Origin: a virus
Strand: one strand, 5' to 3'
IMG/VR virus record: IMGVR_UViG_3300042460_001486
Coordinates: 1 to 22,516 of that record
Length of the DNA: 22,516 bases
Shown here: one piece after another, positions 1-7,760 of the stretch
How the letters are laid out: the number at the start of each line of letters is the position of its first letter
How positions within the stretch are numbered: position 1 is the first letter of the stretch
Translations under genes and position numbers: made by a program
The notes under the pieces: model-generated
What the model was told of the DNA's origin: nothing
Databases searched by the model: none
Seen by the model: the letters and a program-made list of their open reading frames with translations, nothing else

Positions 1-373
1 AAACTTTGGTGAAGATTTACAGATTCTTTCTGACTTTATTGAGGCACCAGCAATGTTCTTAAACTATTATATGAGAAGAGATGACATTACTGATTATTCA
101 ATCTTTGATGTTGAGTATGAACCTAAGTTCAAAACAACTCCTTGTGATAAAACAACATTTGATTTCAATATTAACATTAATAATAACTATGATATGGAAT
201 TGTCTATTCATAAAATAGACAGAGTTGATGAAGAGGAATTAGATACTTATAAGTTTCAATTCAAATTTATGGATGAGATTGAAACATTTGAAACAGATAC
301 AATCAAAAACGTTCACTTTTTCATTGGAGATCATATTGCTAAAATCTTAGATAGAAAATTAAAGAATAAGTAA
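1..373 (+). CDS. Unknown phage protein, 3' part only (5' end outside window)
   Basis: The reading frame is open from the window's left edge (first full codon at base 2) to TAA at 371-373, so this is the C-terminal ~123 residues of a longer gene. The ATG at 53 is only an internal methionine and there is no leader before it. The visible part is soluble, acidic and rich in Asp/Glu/Asn/Phe. A Cys-Asp-Lys-Thr-Thr-Phe stretch and an Asn-rich strand precede a Glu-rich region, and the end is basic (Arg-Lys-Leu-Lys-Asn-Lys). I recognise no family. The stop codon overlaps the next start (TAATG), so the two genes are probably translationally coupled and co-transcribed. A beta-rich structural or assembly protein is possible but unsupported. 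Confidence 0.75.
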   Translation, partial: NFGEDLQILSDFIEAPAMFLNYYMRRDDITDYSIFDVEYEPKFKTTPCDKTTFDFNININNNYDMELSIHKIDRVDEEELDTYKFQFKFMDEIETFETDTIKNVHFFIGDHIAKILDRKLKNK

Positions 374-1032
374 TGAGATATCTTGAGAATTTTGTTAATT
401 ATCTAAATGAATCCGCTGAAGACATTACTGATTTATCTAAAGAAGAATTAGATGAATTACTTATTCCTATTACAGATTTAGGCGTTCAATATACATTTTC
501 ATCACCAAGAGTTATTACTGATGGTGAATTTTCCGGATATAAATCAATGAATATAGTTTTTAGAAACTATTTTCAATTAGGTCCATCTGGTGGATATACC
601 GACCAAATTATTGATGAGAAATTTTGGGATTTCTTAGATGAGTTAATAGCTCTTAAAAATCGTTTAGAAAGTGCTAAAGTTTCTATCGGTACTAACTGGA
701 GACATCACATAGTTGTTACTTTTATACAAAAAGCTAAAGTTGAGGGTGATTTATTTACAATACAAAAGTTGTATAATGATATGAATCTAAGAACCAACGC
801 CTCAAAGAGTGATTTTACAAATAATATGACTAAGAATTTAGATAAAGAAAATTTAAAAATCACTGTTAGATGTAATGGTGGTTTTGGATCCTCTGATTAT
901 ACAGATAGAAAGTGGAATGGTCTTTTTAGAGGTATAGATTTTTCTAATTTTAATCTAGAAAAAGAAATTACTGAAGATAGATTTGGTGGTAAATCAGCTG
1001 TTGTTACAATTACACTTAAAAGCAAATCATAA
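373..1032 (+). CDS. Unknown 219-aa protein with capsid-targeting-like N terminus
   Basis: The start is fixed by the one-base overlap with the upstream stop (TAATG). The N terminus reads MRYLENFVNYLNE-SAED. This Lys/Arg-aromatic leader ends in Leu-Asn-Glu before Ser and resembles the T4 capsid-targeting sequence cut by the prohead protease after (I/L)-x-E. If cut there, the leader would be 13 residues and the mature protein about 206. The rest is soluble: an acidic helical stretch (residues ~14-35), then mixed alpha/beta sequence with a conserved-looking Phe-Trp-Asp-Phe-Leu (~79-83). The C-terminal half carries Gly-Gly-Phe-Gly and Arg-Phe-Gly-Gly-Lys. No enzyme motif is recognisable. Packaging into the capsid is an inference from the leader only; it could equally be a minor virion or early protein. 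Confidence 0.8.
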   Translation: MRYLENFVNYLNESAEDITDLSKEELDELLIPITDLGVQYTFSSPRVITDGEFSGYKSMNIVFRNYFQLGPSGGYTDQIIDEKFWDFLDELIALKNRLESAKVSIGTNWRHHIVVTFIQKAKVEGDLFTIQKLYNDMNLRTNASKSDFTNNMTKNLDKENLKITVRCNGGFGSSDYTDRKWNGLFRGIDFSNFNLEKEITEDRFGGKSAVVTITLKSKS

Positions 1033-1033
1033 T

Positions 1034-1044
1034 TTAATATATAA
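1034..1044 (+). promoter_or_regulatory. Putative late-type promoter box TTAATATATAA for the fibre-like gene
   Basis: TTAATATATAA lies 22 nt before the ATG at 1067. It sits inside a 15-mer (1031-1045) that recurs exactly at 14919-14933, also just upstream of a start codon. It resembles the T4 late -10 element TATAAATA. The function is inferred from position and recurrence. Confidence 0.45.
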
Positions 1045-1066
1045 GTTATAAAAATAAATAAGTCAA

Positions 1067-2560
1067 ATGTCTCATATATTATTAAAGAAAGTACAAGATA
1101 ACTTGATATCTGCTCCAGCTTCAAACTACGTTAAATTTTTCAGCAACGATAGTGATGGTGGTCTTTTGTATTATATGAATAGTTCAGGTGTTGCTACACC
1201 TATTGGTTCTTATAATCCAATTATAGATACTACATATTCAAATTTGTATTCTTTATATAGTTCTGATGGTTTTGCTACTGGTTCTTATTATTATATAAAT
1301 GACTTTCAAACTATTTATGAGCAACCTGATTTTTATTTTGATGATAAACCTAAAACAGTTTTAAGTCTTACATCCAGTACATCTTATCCAATTGTTGTTT
1401 TAGCTACTTCAAAAAATACCTTAGCAGTTGATGCTTATCAACCTGATTATCCAAAAGATAAAATTAAATATGATTTTACTTGGAACGAAACAGAGTTTGG
1501 TAATCCGGCTAAAGGTAGAATCACTGAAAGAATTGATGTTGATGGTAATAGAACAGACTATGATCATAGAACTATAAAATTCAAAAGATATCAAAACTAT
1601 GAAAGAGATTTACAACTGAATGGTTTCATCAATAATTGGGATTGTATAAGTGGAACGGTTAGTGGTACTGCTACGACTTTTATGTCGGAGCTTTCTATTG
1701 GAGATATTATAATTTTAGATTCACATAGTGTTTGGGGTGGTGATAAAAGTTATACTATTGGTTTAAAAGTTAAAACTAAAGTTAATGATACTACAATTAC
1801 TGTAGAAGTTGATAGTTTATATACTGGTGGTGTTCCTTCTACTGTCTTATTAAATAATGGTTCTCAAATAGCACCAACGAATTATACATTTGGTGTACCA
1901 ACAACACCTCTTTTGACTTTCCACTCAACAATTCCTACCGGTGATTTTACTAGTTATAAAGAAGTTTATTTTGGTCAATTTGATGATAATGATTTTGATG
2001 ATCTTTATACGTTTCAAGTAGGTGGTACTAGTGTGAATAATTATATAGGAAATTATTCTCAAAAGTATTTAAGTGGTTCTTATAATAATACTTTGATATT
2101 ATCAAATAATGTTTTTACTAATCCTTATTCTAGTTATAATAAATTGGAGGGCGCTTGCTATAATAATCATTTTGAACAACCTGCTAAAAACAATATAATA
2201 TATGCTGGTAGTGATTTCTTTAATGGTAATAATTTTAATAATAATATAATAAATGGTCCTTTTAATAATAATATAATAAATTGTTCTTTTAATAATAATA
2301 TAATAGGTAATATGCTTTATAATTCATTTTATGGTGAATTTTATCATAATTTTACTGATATGAGTAGTATTTTTCGAAATAACTCTATAAAATGTGAAGT
2401 TAGTAATTTAAATTTAATGGTAGGATATTTTACCGGTGGTTTACCTACACATATTTATGGAACGTATAGTTGTGATATAATTTTAACTTCGGGATTGGAT
2501 GTTAAATTATCTTATTATAACGGATCTAATGCTTTGACTGTTGTTGATATTACCGCTTAA
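1067..2560 (+). CDS. Tail-fibre-like structural protein with Asn-rich beta-helix repeats
   Basis: This 497-residue protein probably belongs to the virion surface or tail. The first ~45 residues fit a layout common at the start of phage tail and fibre proteins: a short polar leader, Ala-Pro-Ala-Ser-Asn-Tyr-Val-Lys-Phe-Phe, Asp-Gly-Gly-Leu-Leu-Tyr-Tyr, then a Ser-Gly-Val-Ala-Thr-Pro-Ile-Gly turn. The middle is Thr/Ser/Gly/Tyr-rich beta sequence. Residues ~340-440 form an Asn-ladder region typical of right-handed beta helices, including three tandem FNNNIIN-type nonapeptides (~390-416). The C terminus is again beta-rich. There is no catalytic motif, signal peptide or membrane span. The gene follows a promoter-like box, and its stop overlaps the end of a convergent gene. 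Receptor binding is likely for this kind of protein but not shown. It could also be a baseplate appendage. Confidence 0.7.
   Translation: MSHILLKKVQDNLISAPASNYVKFFSNDSDGGLLYYMNSSGVATPIGSYNPIIDTTYSNLYSLYSSDGFATGSYYYINDFQTIYEQPDFYFDDKPKTVLSLTSSTSYPIVVLATSKNTLAVDAYQPDYPKDKIKYDFTWNETEFGNPAKGRITERIDVDGNRTDYDHRTIKFKRYQNYERDLQLNGFINNWDCISGTVSGTATTFMSELSIGDIIILDSHSVWGGDKSYTIGLKVKTKVNDTTITVEVDSLYTGGVPSTVLLNNGSQIAPTNYTFGVPTTPLLTFHSTIPTGDFTSYKEVYFGQFDDNDFDDLYTFQVGGTSVNNYIGNYSQKYLSGSYNNTLILSNNVFTNPYSSYNKLEGACYNNHFEQPAKNNIIYAGSDFFNGNNFNNNIINGPFNNNIINCSFNNNIIGNMLYNSFYGEFYHNFTDMSSIFRNNSIKCEVSNLNLMVGYFTGGLPTHIYGTYSCDIILTSGLDVKLSYYNGSNALTVVDITA
2234..2314 (+). repeat. Three tandem 27-bp repeats (FNNNIIN coils)
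   Basis: Three copies of TTTAATAATAATATAATA followed by a variable end start at 2234, 2261 and 2288, a 27-bp period. Each encodes nine residues, FNNNII plus three variable residues, consistent with stacked rungs of a beta helix. The DNA is almost identical between copies, which suggests recent duplication or ongoing slippage. Confidence 0.8.
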
Positions 2561-2832
2561 TCATTCATAAAAGAAATAACTAAGTCTAAGTTTTCTCTAT
2601 TAAATCCATCTGGTAAAGGTTTTCCACCTTGTTTTAGATAATCACTATATATATTATTGTATTCGTCTATTGTATAGAATCCATTATCAATTTCTGATAG
2701 AATCACATTTGTATCGTGAAAAGAAACAGTTTTATTTTGTAACCTTGTTTCACCATATGCTGGTCCAATTGGACCAACTAATTCAGTACCTGATACTTCT
2801 TCGTTAATAAACTGTTTGAATGATTTAATCAT
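2557..2832 (-). CDS. Unknown 91-aa protein with a strong capsid-targeting-like N terminus
   Basis: The N terminus MIKSFKQFINE-E is the closest in the window to the T4 internal-protein leader MKTYQEFIAE: basic residue, aromatic, Gln-Phe, then Ile-x-Glu. Cleavage after residue 11 would leave about 80 residues. The remainder is small and acidic, with a Gly/Pro-rich turn (Val-Gly-Pro-Ile-Gly-Pro-Ala-Tyr-Gly, ~19-27), and ends Phe-Met-Asn-Asp. There are no cysteines and no recognisable domain. The start overlaps the end of the upstream minus-strand gene by 8 bp, so the two are coupled. The 3' end overlaps the convergent fibre-like gene by 4 bp with no terminator between them. Packaging as an internal protein is inferred from the leader. 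Confidence 0.75.
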   Translation of the reverse strand: MIKSFKQFINEEVSGTELVGPIGPAYGETRLQNKTVSFHDTNVILSEIDNGFYTIDEYNNIYSDYLKQGGKPLPDGFNRENLDLVISFMND

Positions 2833-3286
2833 TTTTTGATTCTATTTTTTCAAAATATTCATCTTGTTCTTCTAATGAATATTCATCTTTCTTAATGTTA
2901 TATATTAAATTATAAAGGAACTTATCATGTAATTTATGATGTTCATCATGAATCATAGTTATTTTACAGGTTTCTTCCTCAAAATTGTTTTCAATTTTAA
3001 CTATTTCCATTCCAAACTTACCATTTCTATCGTGTAGATTACAAATAACTTTGATACCATTTTCAAGTAATTCTAAAATCTTACTAAAAGTAGTGTTTTT
3101 AGATAAATATAAGAAGTCTTTTAAGTCTTCTTTTTTAGTAGTTGATTGATATAATTCTAAAAAGTTAATCTCTCTCTTAGTTAGAGTCTTTCTTTTATTG
3201 ATTTTATCCTTTATCTTATTTAATTCCATATCCTTAATAGATTCTTTAAATAAATAGTACTTAATCATTCTTTCAATTTTTCTCAT
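2825..3286 (-). CDS. Unknown 153-aa charged protein, possibly starting at an internal Met
   Basis: This is a Lys/Glu-rich, mainly helical protein. Residues ~20-45 form a basic segment (Asp-Lys-Ile-Asn-Lys-Arg-Lys-Thr-Leu-Thr-Lys-Arg-Glu), followed by a more globular centre (Ile-Cys-Asn-Leu-His-Asp-Arg-Asn-Gly-Lys-Phe-Gly). A His/Asp/Glu-rich stretch (Met-Ile-His-Asp-Glu-His-His-Lys-Leu-His-Asp) could bind metal but matches no family I know. The ATG at 3286 gives MRKIERM. The second Met (base 3268) would give MIKYYLFKE-S, similar to the leader of the neighbouring gene (MIKSFKQFINE-E), so the true start may be there. The gene is divergent from the tape-measure-like gene and coupled to the 91-aa gene downstream. 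Confidence 0.72.
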   Translation of the reverse strand: MRKIERMIKYYLFKESIKDMELNKIKDKINKRKTLTKREINFLELYQSTTKKEDLKDFLYLSKNTTFSKILELLENGIKVICNLHDRNGKFGMEIVKIENNFEEETCKITMIHDEHHKLHDKFLYNLIYNIKKDEYSLEEQDEYFEKIESKND

Positions 3287-3308
3287 ACAAATATAATACT
3301 TTATTAAT

Positions 3309-3319
3309 TTATATATTAA
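3309..3319 (-). promoter_or_regulatory. Putative promoter box TTAATATATAA for the minus-strand pair
   Basis: On the minus strand TTAATATATAA lies 22 nt before the ATG at 3286, the same 11-mer and nearly the same spacing as at 1034 and 14922. The divergent gap 3287-3367 therefore seems to carry one box per direction. Confidence 0.42.
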
Positions 3320-3333
3320 GAAGTATTTGTTTA

Positions 3334-3344
3334 TTTTATATATA
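3334..3344 (+). promoter_or_regulatory. Putative promoter box TTTTATATATA for the tape-measure unit
   Basis: This TATATATA-type box lies 23 nt before the ATG at 3368 in the divergent gap. It is less exact than the TTAATATATAA copies but at the same distance. Confidence 0.35.
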
Positions 3345-3367
3345 CATTGTAAAATTTATATTATTTA

Positions 3368-6300
3368 ATGGATAAGAAGTTACTAGATAGTTTAAGTAAT
3401 TTGTCTTTAGCACTAGAAGACATTGCTGCCGCTCTTAAAGATAAGAGTGAGGCACAGTCTGCTACCGCAAAAGCCATGAAGGGTGGAGACTTTGTTAAAG
3501 AAATCAAAGAAATTAATGTAGGTGTTAAAGCCTTACAAAAAGATACTAAACAAATCTTAGCTAATCAACAAACCATTATGGGTATGGCTAAGAGTAAAGG
3601 TGGTAAAAAAGAAAATGTCGCTGAAGGTTTAGGTAAAGATAAAACGGCTCAAAAGAATTTCAAAGAAGGTCTCGGTGTTATCTTACTTATTGCTGTTGCT
3701 GTATTGGCAATTGGTGTTGCTTTTCTTTTAATTGGTAAAGTTAATTTCTTATCAGTTATTGCCTTGTCTATAGCTCTGCCCTTACTGGCTATAGGATTTG
3801 CTAAAGTACATAAGTCATTAAAAGAAGTAGGTTTTGATGCTAAAAAAGATGCTAAAAACTTTATAATAGCCATAACTGCTATTTCTGTTGGTATAACCGC
3901 CGCTTCTTGGATATTATCAATGATTACTCCTTTATCGTTTAGTAAGTTCTTCACAGCTACATTTATTGCTTTGACTTTTGCTATGCTTGCGCCTTCAATT
4001 TTCAAGTTTTTAATGGCATTTAAAAAAATGTCGTGGTCTGATTTGATAAAATCTGTTGTAGGTTTTATTATTATCTTACCTGCTATTGCCTTGGGTATAG
4101 CATTTGCTTCTTGGGCTTTTCAATTGATTAAGCCAATAGGATTTTCTCAGTTCTTAACAGCTGTTGGTATAGGTATCGTATTCGCTATTATATCATTTGG
4201 TATTAGAAAATTATTAAAATCATTTAAGGGTATCGGTGTTAAAGATTTAATGGAAGCTGTTATTTTCTTACCTTTAATATTACCGGCTATTGCCTTAGGT
4301 ATTGCTGGTGCTTCATATGCTTTTCAATTGATTAAACCAATTGGATTTATCCAGTTTTTAACTGCGGTTGGTATTGCTATAGTTTTTGCTGTGATATCCT
4401 ATGGTATTAGAAAATTACTAAAATCTTTTGAAGGTTTGAATCCGGCTACTGTGGCAGTTGCGGCTATAATGCTTCCTATTTTGTTGGTAGCCGTTTCATA
4501 CGCTATTGCTTATTCATCAGTTGCTTTAGGTAAAATAAAACCAATTAGTTTTTCTCAATTCCTAACGGCTATTGGTGTTGCTGCGGTTTTTGTTGTTCTT
4601 TCTTTTGGTATTGCTAAAATAGTAAATGGTATTAGAAGAATGAACTACTCGGATTTACCTAAAATACCAGTATTTATGGTTCTGGTAGCAATAGCTATAA
4701 CCGCATCTTCTTATATTTTAGCAATGGCTAAGGTTATACCTGCGGCTACGTTATTAAAGATAGTACTATATGGTATTGCTTTGGCTATTGTTGCTGCCTC
4801 TATAGGTGGTGTTATGGCTTTATTTAAAAAAATGAAAGTTGGTATTAAAGATGCTCTTATGGGAACTCTTTTAATAGTTGTTATTGCTGTTGCTGTTATG
4901 GTATCATCTCATATTTTAGCATTAGGTAATTATAAAAACTATCCTGATTGGAAATGGGCACTTGGAGTTGGATTATCTTTAATCGCATTTACTCCGGCTA
5001 TTGTACTATTAGGAGCTATCGCCATGTCTGGATTTGGTGCTCTTGCTATATTAGCTGGTGCTGGAATGGTTCTTATAGTTGCGGCTACTATTACTGCTGC
5101 TTCTTATATACTTGCTGCTGGTAAGTATGGTAATTATCCACCTTTGTCTTGGTCGGCTTCTGTTGCTATTTCTATGGCGGCATTTACTGCTGGTATGGTT
5201 GTCCTAGGTGCTCTTATTATAGGTACATTTGGAATTGGTGGTCTTATGTTAGCCGCTGGATCCGAGGCTGTTTTAACAGTAGCTGAAACAATTGTACAAG
5301 CATCTCTTATTTTAGAAAAAGGTAAATATACTGGTGGTCCTACTTTAGCTTGGGCAGGTGGTATAGCTTTAGCTTTAGGTGCTTTTGCTCCTGTTTATGC
5401 TATGATGATGGCAAATTCAATACTTTCATTATTTGGAGGTGGTGGAGTTGGTCCAGATGATTTTGCTACAGCTATTAAAACAGTATCTCGTGGTATAGTT
5501 GATGCTGCTGGTTTCTTTGCTGAAAATAAAGCCGCCTTTATTAATGGTCCATCTAAAGAATGGTCTCAAGGAGTAGGTTTAGCAATTGGTGCTTTTGCTC
5601 CTGTTTATAAAATGTTGGAAGATTTCCCGTTCAGTGGTGGTCAAAAAATGAGCGCGGCTATTATAACTATTTCAAGAGGTATTATTGATTCTGCTAATAT
5701 ATTTGCCGCAAATAAAGCTACCTTTGATGAAGGTTATCCTTCTGAAAATTGGGGTAAAGGTGTAGGCGCGGCATTGAATGCTTTTGCTCCTGTCTTTAAG
5801 TCTCTTAGTGAAGATACAGGTTGGTTTACTTCAGGTGATGAGGTTATTGGTAATATGTTGAAAGGTATTAAATATATTACTGCTGCTTTAGTTTCTTCTG
5901 GTCTTGCTTTCTTTAAGGCTGGTGATATTTGGGGTTCTTATCCAAGTGAACAATGGGCCAGTGGTGTGAAATCAACTGTTGTTGGATTTATGGACATTTT
6001 CCAAGCAATAGAAGATAAGGGTCTTACAATAGCTAGATTTACAATAAATTCTATGGTTTTAAGAAGTGCTATATCTAATATATCTTCTTCGGCTAAAATG
6101 CTTTCTCAAAGTGAAAAATATTTTAAATTTAAGTTAGATCCTTCTTGGGTAATGAATTTGTCAAAAAATGTTTTGCCTTATGCCGCATTAACCAGTCAAC
6201 TTGATAAAATACTAGGCTCTGATGAAAAATCAACGCTAAAACAAGGAGGTTTCTTAGGGTTTGGTCAAACAACAACAACAACAACAGTTAGAAAAATGAA

Positions 6301-7231
6301 AGATGTTTCTATTATTAATAGAATCGTTAGTCAAATGGTTGATACTGCTAGAATATTATGGAGTAATCAAAAGTTTTTTAAAGAGTTTAAATTGGATTCT
6401 AATTGGGTTTATAATCTACACTGGAATTTACAAAATTATGCTAAATTAACTAGAATACTTGAAAAAATTCTTACTATTAACGAGGTTAAAACTATGAGTC
6501 TTGGTCCGTTTGGTAAGTATTCTATTGAAACTACTAGAGCCGCTGATGTTGGAATTATTAATAAAGTTGTAAATCAATTGGTTGTTACTGCTCGTATTCT
6601 TCATAAGAATAAAGGATTATTTGGATTTAAAATAGATCCAAATTATATGAAGAGTATAGCATCAAATGTTATGACATTTGCTGAATTAGCAAATAATCTT
6701 TCTAAAAAACAAAAAGGTCAATCCGTTCTTGATGAGATGTTAGGATTAGATCCTATTTCTAGAGTTGCTAAAGGTATGGTTAAGATTGCTAATGCTTATG
6801 ATACTTTGGCTAAAGCTGTTAAGAATTTTAGTGGAGCTATTAATGGTTTAAATGTTGGTAAATTACATGAATTTAGAGTATTGACTGGTAACTTAGCAAT
6901 GTTATCTGCTATGGATTCTACTATGTTTAGTAATATGTTAAAAGTATTAGAAAGTAGAAGTGGTGTATTTGCTAATATGTTACAAATACAAACTGCTGAA
7001 TTAGGCAAAAGACCAGCCGTAAAGGCAGGCGCTGGTGCTACCGGTGTTCAAAGTAAAAAAGCAGATGAATCATCATATCATAAAGATGCTAAAGGTGAAA
7101 CACAATTACAAAAACTAGATAAAGTTATTTTATTATTGAAAACAATTAAAGATGAGGCTCAGGGAATTAACTTATACTTACATAATCCAAAAGAAACAAA
7201 TGCTGACATGGGAAGTAAGGGTGATGGTTAA
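3368..7231 (+). CDS. Putative tail tape measure protein, membrane-segment-rich and internally repeated
   Basis: At 1287 residues this is the best tape-measure candidate in the window. These proteins set tail length, fill the tail lumen and often carry hydrophobic stretches that enter the host membrane at infection. Residues 1-100 are hydrophilic and helical, with coiled-coil character. From ~102 to ~640 there are many Ala/Ile/Val/Leu/Gly-rich segments of membrane length. The sequence is built from tandem units of ~64-70 residues, for example 238-287 and 305-354, which share KPIGF-x-QFLTAVGI and FGIRKLLKSF-type motifs. These grade into amphipathic units with a Tyr-Pro...Trp...Ala-Phe-Ala-Pro-Val signature (~520-880), then three ~83-residue units (~917-1110). 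The C terminus is hydrophilic. At about 1.5 angstrom per residue it would span a tail near 190 nm. Against this, the tube and sheath genes are not adjacent, so a large membrane-associated virion protein remains possible. Confidence 0.6.
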   Translation: MDKKLLDSLSNLSLALEDIAAALKDKSEAQSATAKAMKGGDFVKEIKEINVGVKALQKDTKQILANQQTIMGMAKSKGGKKENVAEGLGKDKTAQKNFKEGLGVILLIAVAVLAIGVAFLLIGKVNFLSVIALSIALPLLAIGFAKVHKSLKEVGFDAKKDAKNFIIAITAISVGITAASWILSMITPLSFSKFFTATFIALTFAMLAPSIFKFLMAFKKMSWSDLIKSVVGFIIILPAIALGIAFASWAFQLIKPIGFSQFLTAVGIGIVFAIISFGIRKLLKSFKGIGVKDLMEAVIFLPLILPAIALGIAGASYAFQLIKPIGFIQFLTAVGIAIVFAVISYGIRKLLKSFEGLNPATVAVAAIMLPILLVAVSYAIAYSSVALGKIKPISFSQFLTAIGVAAVFVVLSFGIAKIVNGIRRMNYSDLPKIPVFMVLVAIAITASSYILAMAKVIPAATLLKIVLYGIALAIVAASIGGVMALFKKMKVGIKDALMGTLLIVVIAVAVMVSSHILALGNYKNYPDWKWALGVGLSLIAFTPAIVLLGAIAMSGFGALAILAGAGMVLIVAATITAASYILAAGKYGNYPPLSWSASVAISMAAFTAGMVVLGALIIGTFGIGGLMLAAGSEAVLTVAETIVQASLILEKGKYTGGPTLAWAGGIALALGAFAPVYAMMMANSILSLFGGGGVGPDDFATAIKTVSRGIVDAAGFFAENKAAFINGPSKEWSQGVGLAIGAFAPVYKMLEDFPFSGGQKMSAAIITISRGIIDSANIFAANKATFDEGYPSENWGKGVGAALNAFAPVFKSLSEDTGWFTSGDEVIGNMLKGIKYITAALVSSGLAFFKAGDIWGSYPSEQWASGVKSTVVGFMDIFQAIEDKGLTIARFTINSMVLRSAISNISSSAKMLSQSEKYFKFKLDPSWVMNLSKNVLPYAALTSQLDKILGSDEKSTLKQGGFLGFGQTTTTTTVRKMKDVSIINRIVSQMVDTARILWSNQKFFKEFKLDSNWVYNLHWNLQNYAKLTRILEKILTINEVKTMSLGPFGKYSIETTRAADVGIINKVVNQLVVTARILHKNKGLFGFKIDPNYMKSIASNVMTFAELANNLSKKQKGQSVLDEMLGLDPISRVAKGMVKIANAYDTLAKAVKNFSGAINGLNVGKLHEFRVLTGNLAMLSAMDSTMFSNMLKVLESRSGVFANMLQIQTAELGKRPAVKAGAGATGVQSKKADESSYHKDAKGETQLQKLDKVILLLKTIKDEAQGINLYLHNPKETNADMGSKGDG
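4079..4429 (+). repeat. Near-identical 201-bp-period repeat units in the tape-measure-like gene
   Basis: Protein segments 238-287 and 305-354 are almost the same over 50 residues and are spaced exactly 67 codons (201 bp) apart. A third, more diverged copy starts near residue 369. The hydrophobic motif, the KPIGF motif and the basic FGIRKLLKSF end recur in the same order. Confidence 0.8.
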
Positions 7232-7260
7232 ACAAATTAATATTAAATAATATAATTAAT

Positions 7261-7707
7261 ATGGCAAATAAAATTTCTTTTTTTAAAAAAATAAAAATAT
7301 TTAGAGAATTTAGGAAAATTCTTAAATTAAATAAGATCGAACTAGAACAAGTTTTTGGTGCTAGAATTGATAATGCTTATAGAATATATAATGTTCTTAA
7401 TATACCTGCTGAAATGATAGGAGAACCTTATAATCTTAGAAAGTCTGATATTGATAAACTGGCTGAGACATCTATAAGAGAATATACCGTTAAGATTTCA
7501 GAGTATTTAGACTCAAAGGGATTAAAAGAAATGTATGATTTTTATGAGGTTAAAAAAGTTGATAAATATTCATATCTTGTTGTTTTAGGATTTTCACTAC
7601 CTAACGACACATTTAGAAGTAATAAGTATTATGATAATTTAAGATATAGAGTAATTCCAGTTGTTTCAGTTATATCTTTAATTTTATTACTTATTTTACT
7701 TTTTTAA
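7261..7707 (+). CDS. Unknown 148-aa protein with C-terminal membrane anchor
   Basis: The N-terminal ~40 residues are very basic (Lys/Arg/Phe/Ile-rich). The middle is soluble mixed sequence containing Asn-Leu-Arg-Lys-Ser-Asp-Ile-Asp-Lys-Leu. The last ~18 residues form a single hydrophobic span (Val-Ile-Pro-Val-Val-Ser-Val-Ile-Ser-Leu then Leu/Ile) that ends at the stop codon, so it looks tail-anchored with the body in the cytoplasm. There is no signal peptide, lipobox or lysis-protein motif. It follows the tape-measure-like gene by 29 nt with no terminator, so it is probably in the same transcript. A role in membrane association or lysis is possible, but only the topology is visible. Confidence 0.72.
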   Translation: MANKISFFKKIKIFREFRKILKLNKIELEQVFGARIDNAYRIYNVLNIPAEMIGEPYNLRKSDIDKLAETSIREYTVKISEYLDSKGLKEMYDFYEVKKVDKYSYLVVLGFSLPNDTFRSNKYYDNLRYRVIPVVSVISLILLLILLF

Positions 7708-7729
7708 GTAAACTTTCACCACTACAGAA

Positions 7730-7740
7730 CTTATAAATAA
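7730..7740 (+). promoter_or_regulatory. Putative late promoter box containing TATAAATA
   Basis: CTTATAAATAA contains an exact T4-type late -10 octamer, TATAAATA (7732-7739). It lies 20 nt before the ATG at 7761, in a 53-nt gap otherwise free of genes. Confidence 0.5.
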
Positions 7741-7760
7741 AAAATATAAATTCTAAAAAT

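Noticed and set aside
897-1124. Minus-strand 75-aa ORF with hydrophobic start
   Set aside because: It lies antisense to the 219-aa and fibre-like genes, has no leader or motif, and is most likely a shadow frame.
2221-2320. Possible CRISPR-like or iteron-like repeat array
   Set aside because: The repeats are contiguous 27-bp in-frame coding units without spacers, within a beta-helix region.
6269-6286. Six tandem ACA codons (poly-Thr) in the tape-measure-like gene
   Set aside because: A trinucleotide run cannot shift the frame, and a short Thr linker between repeat domains is unremarkable.
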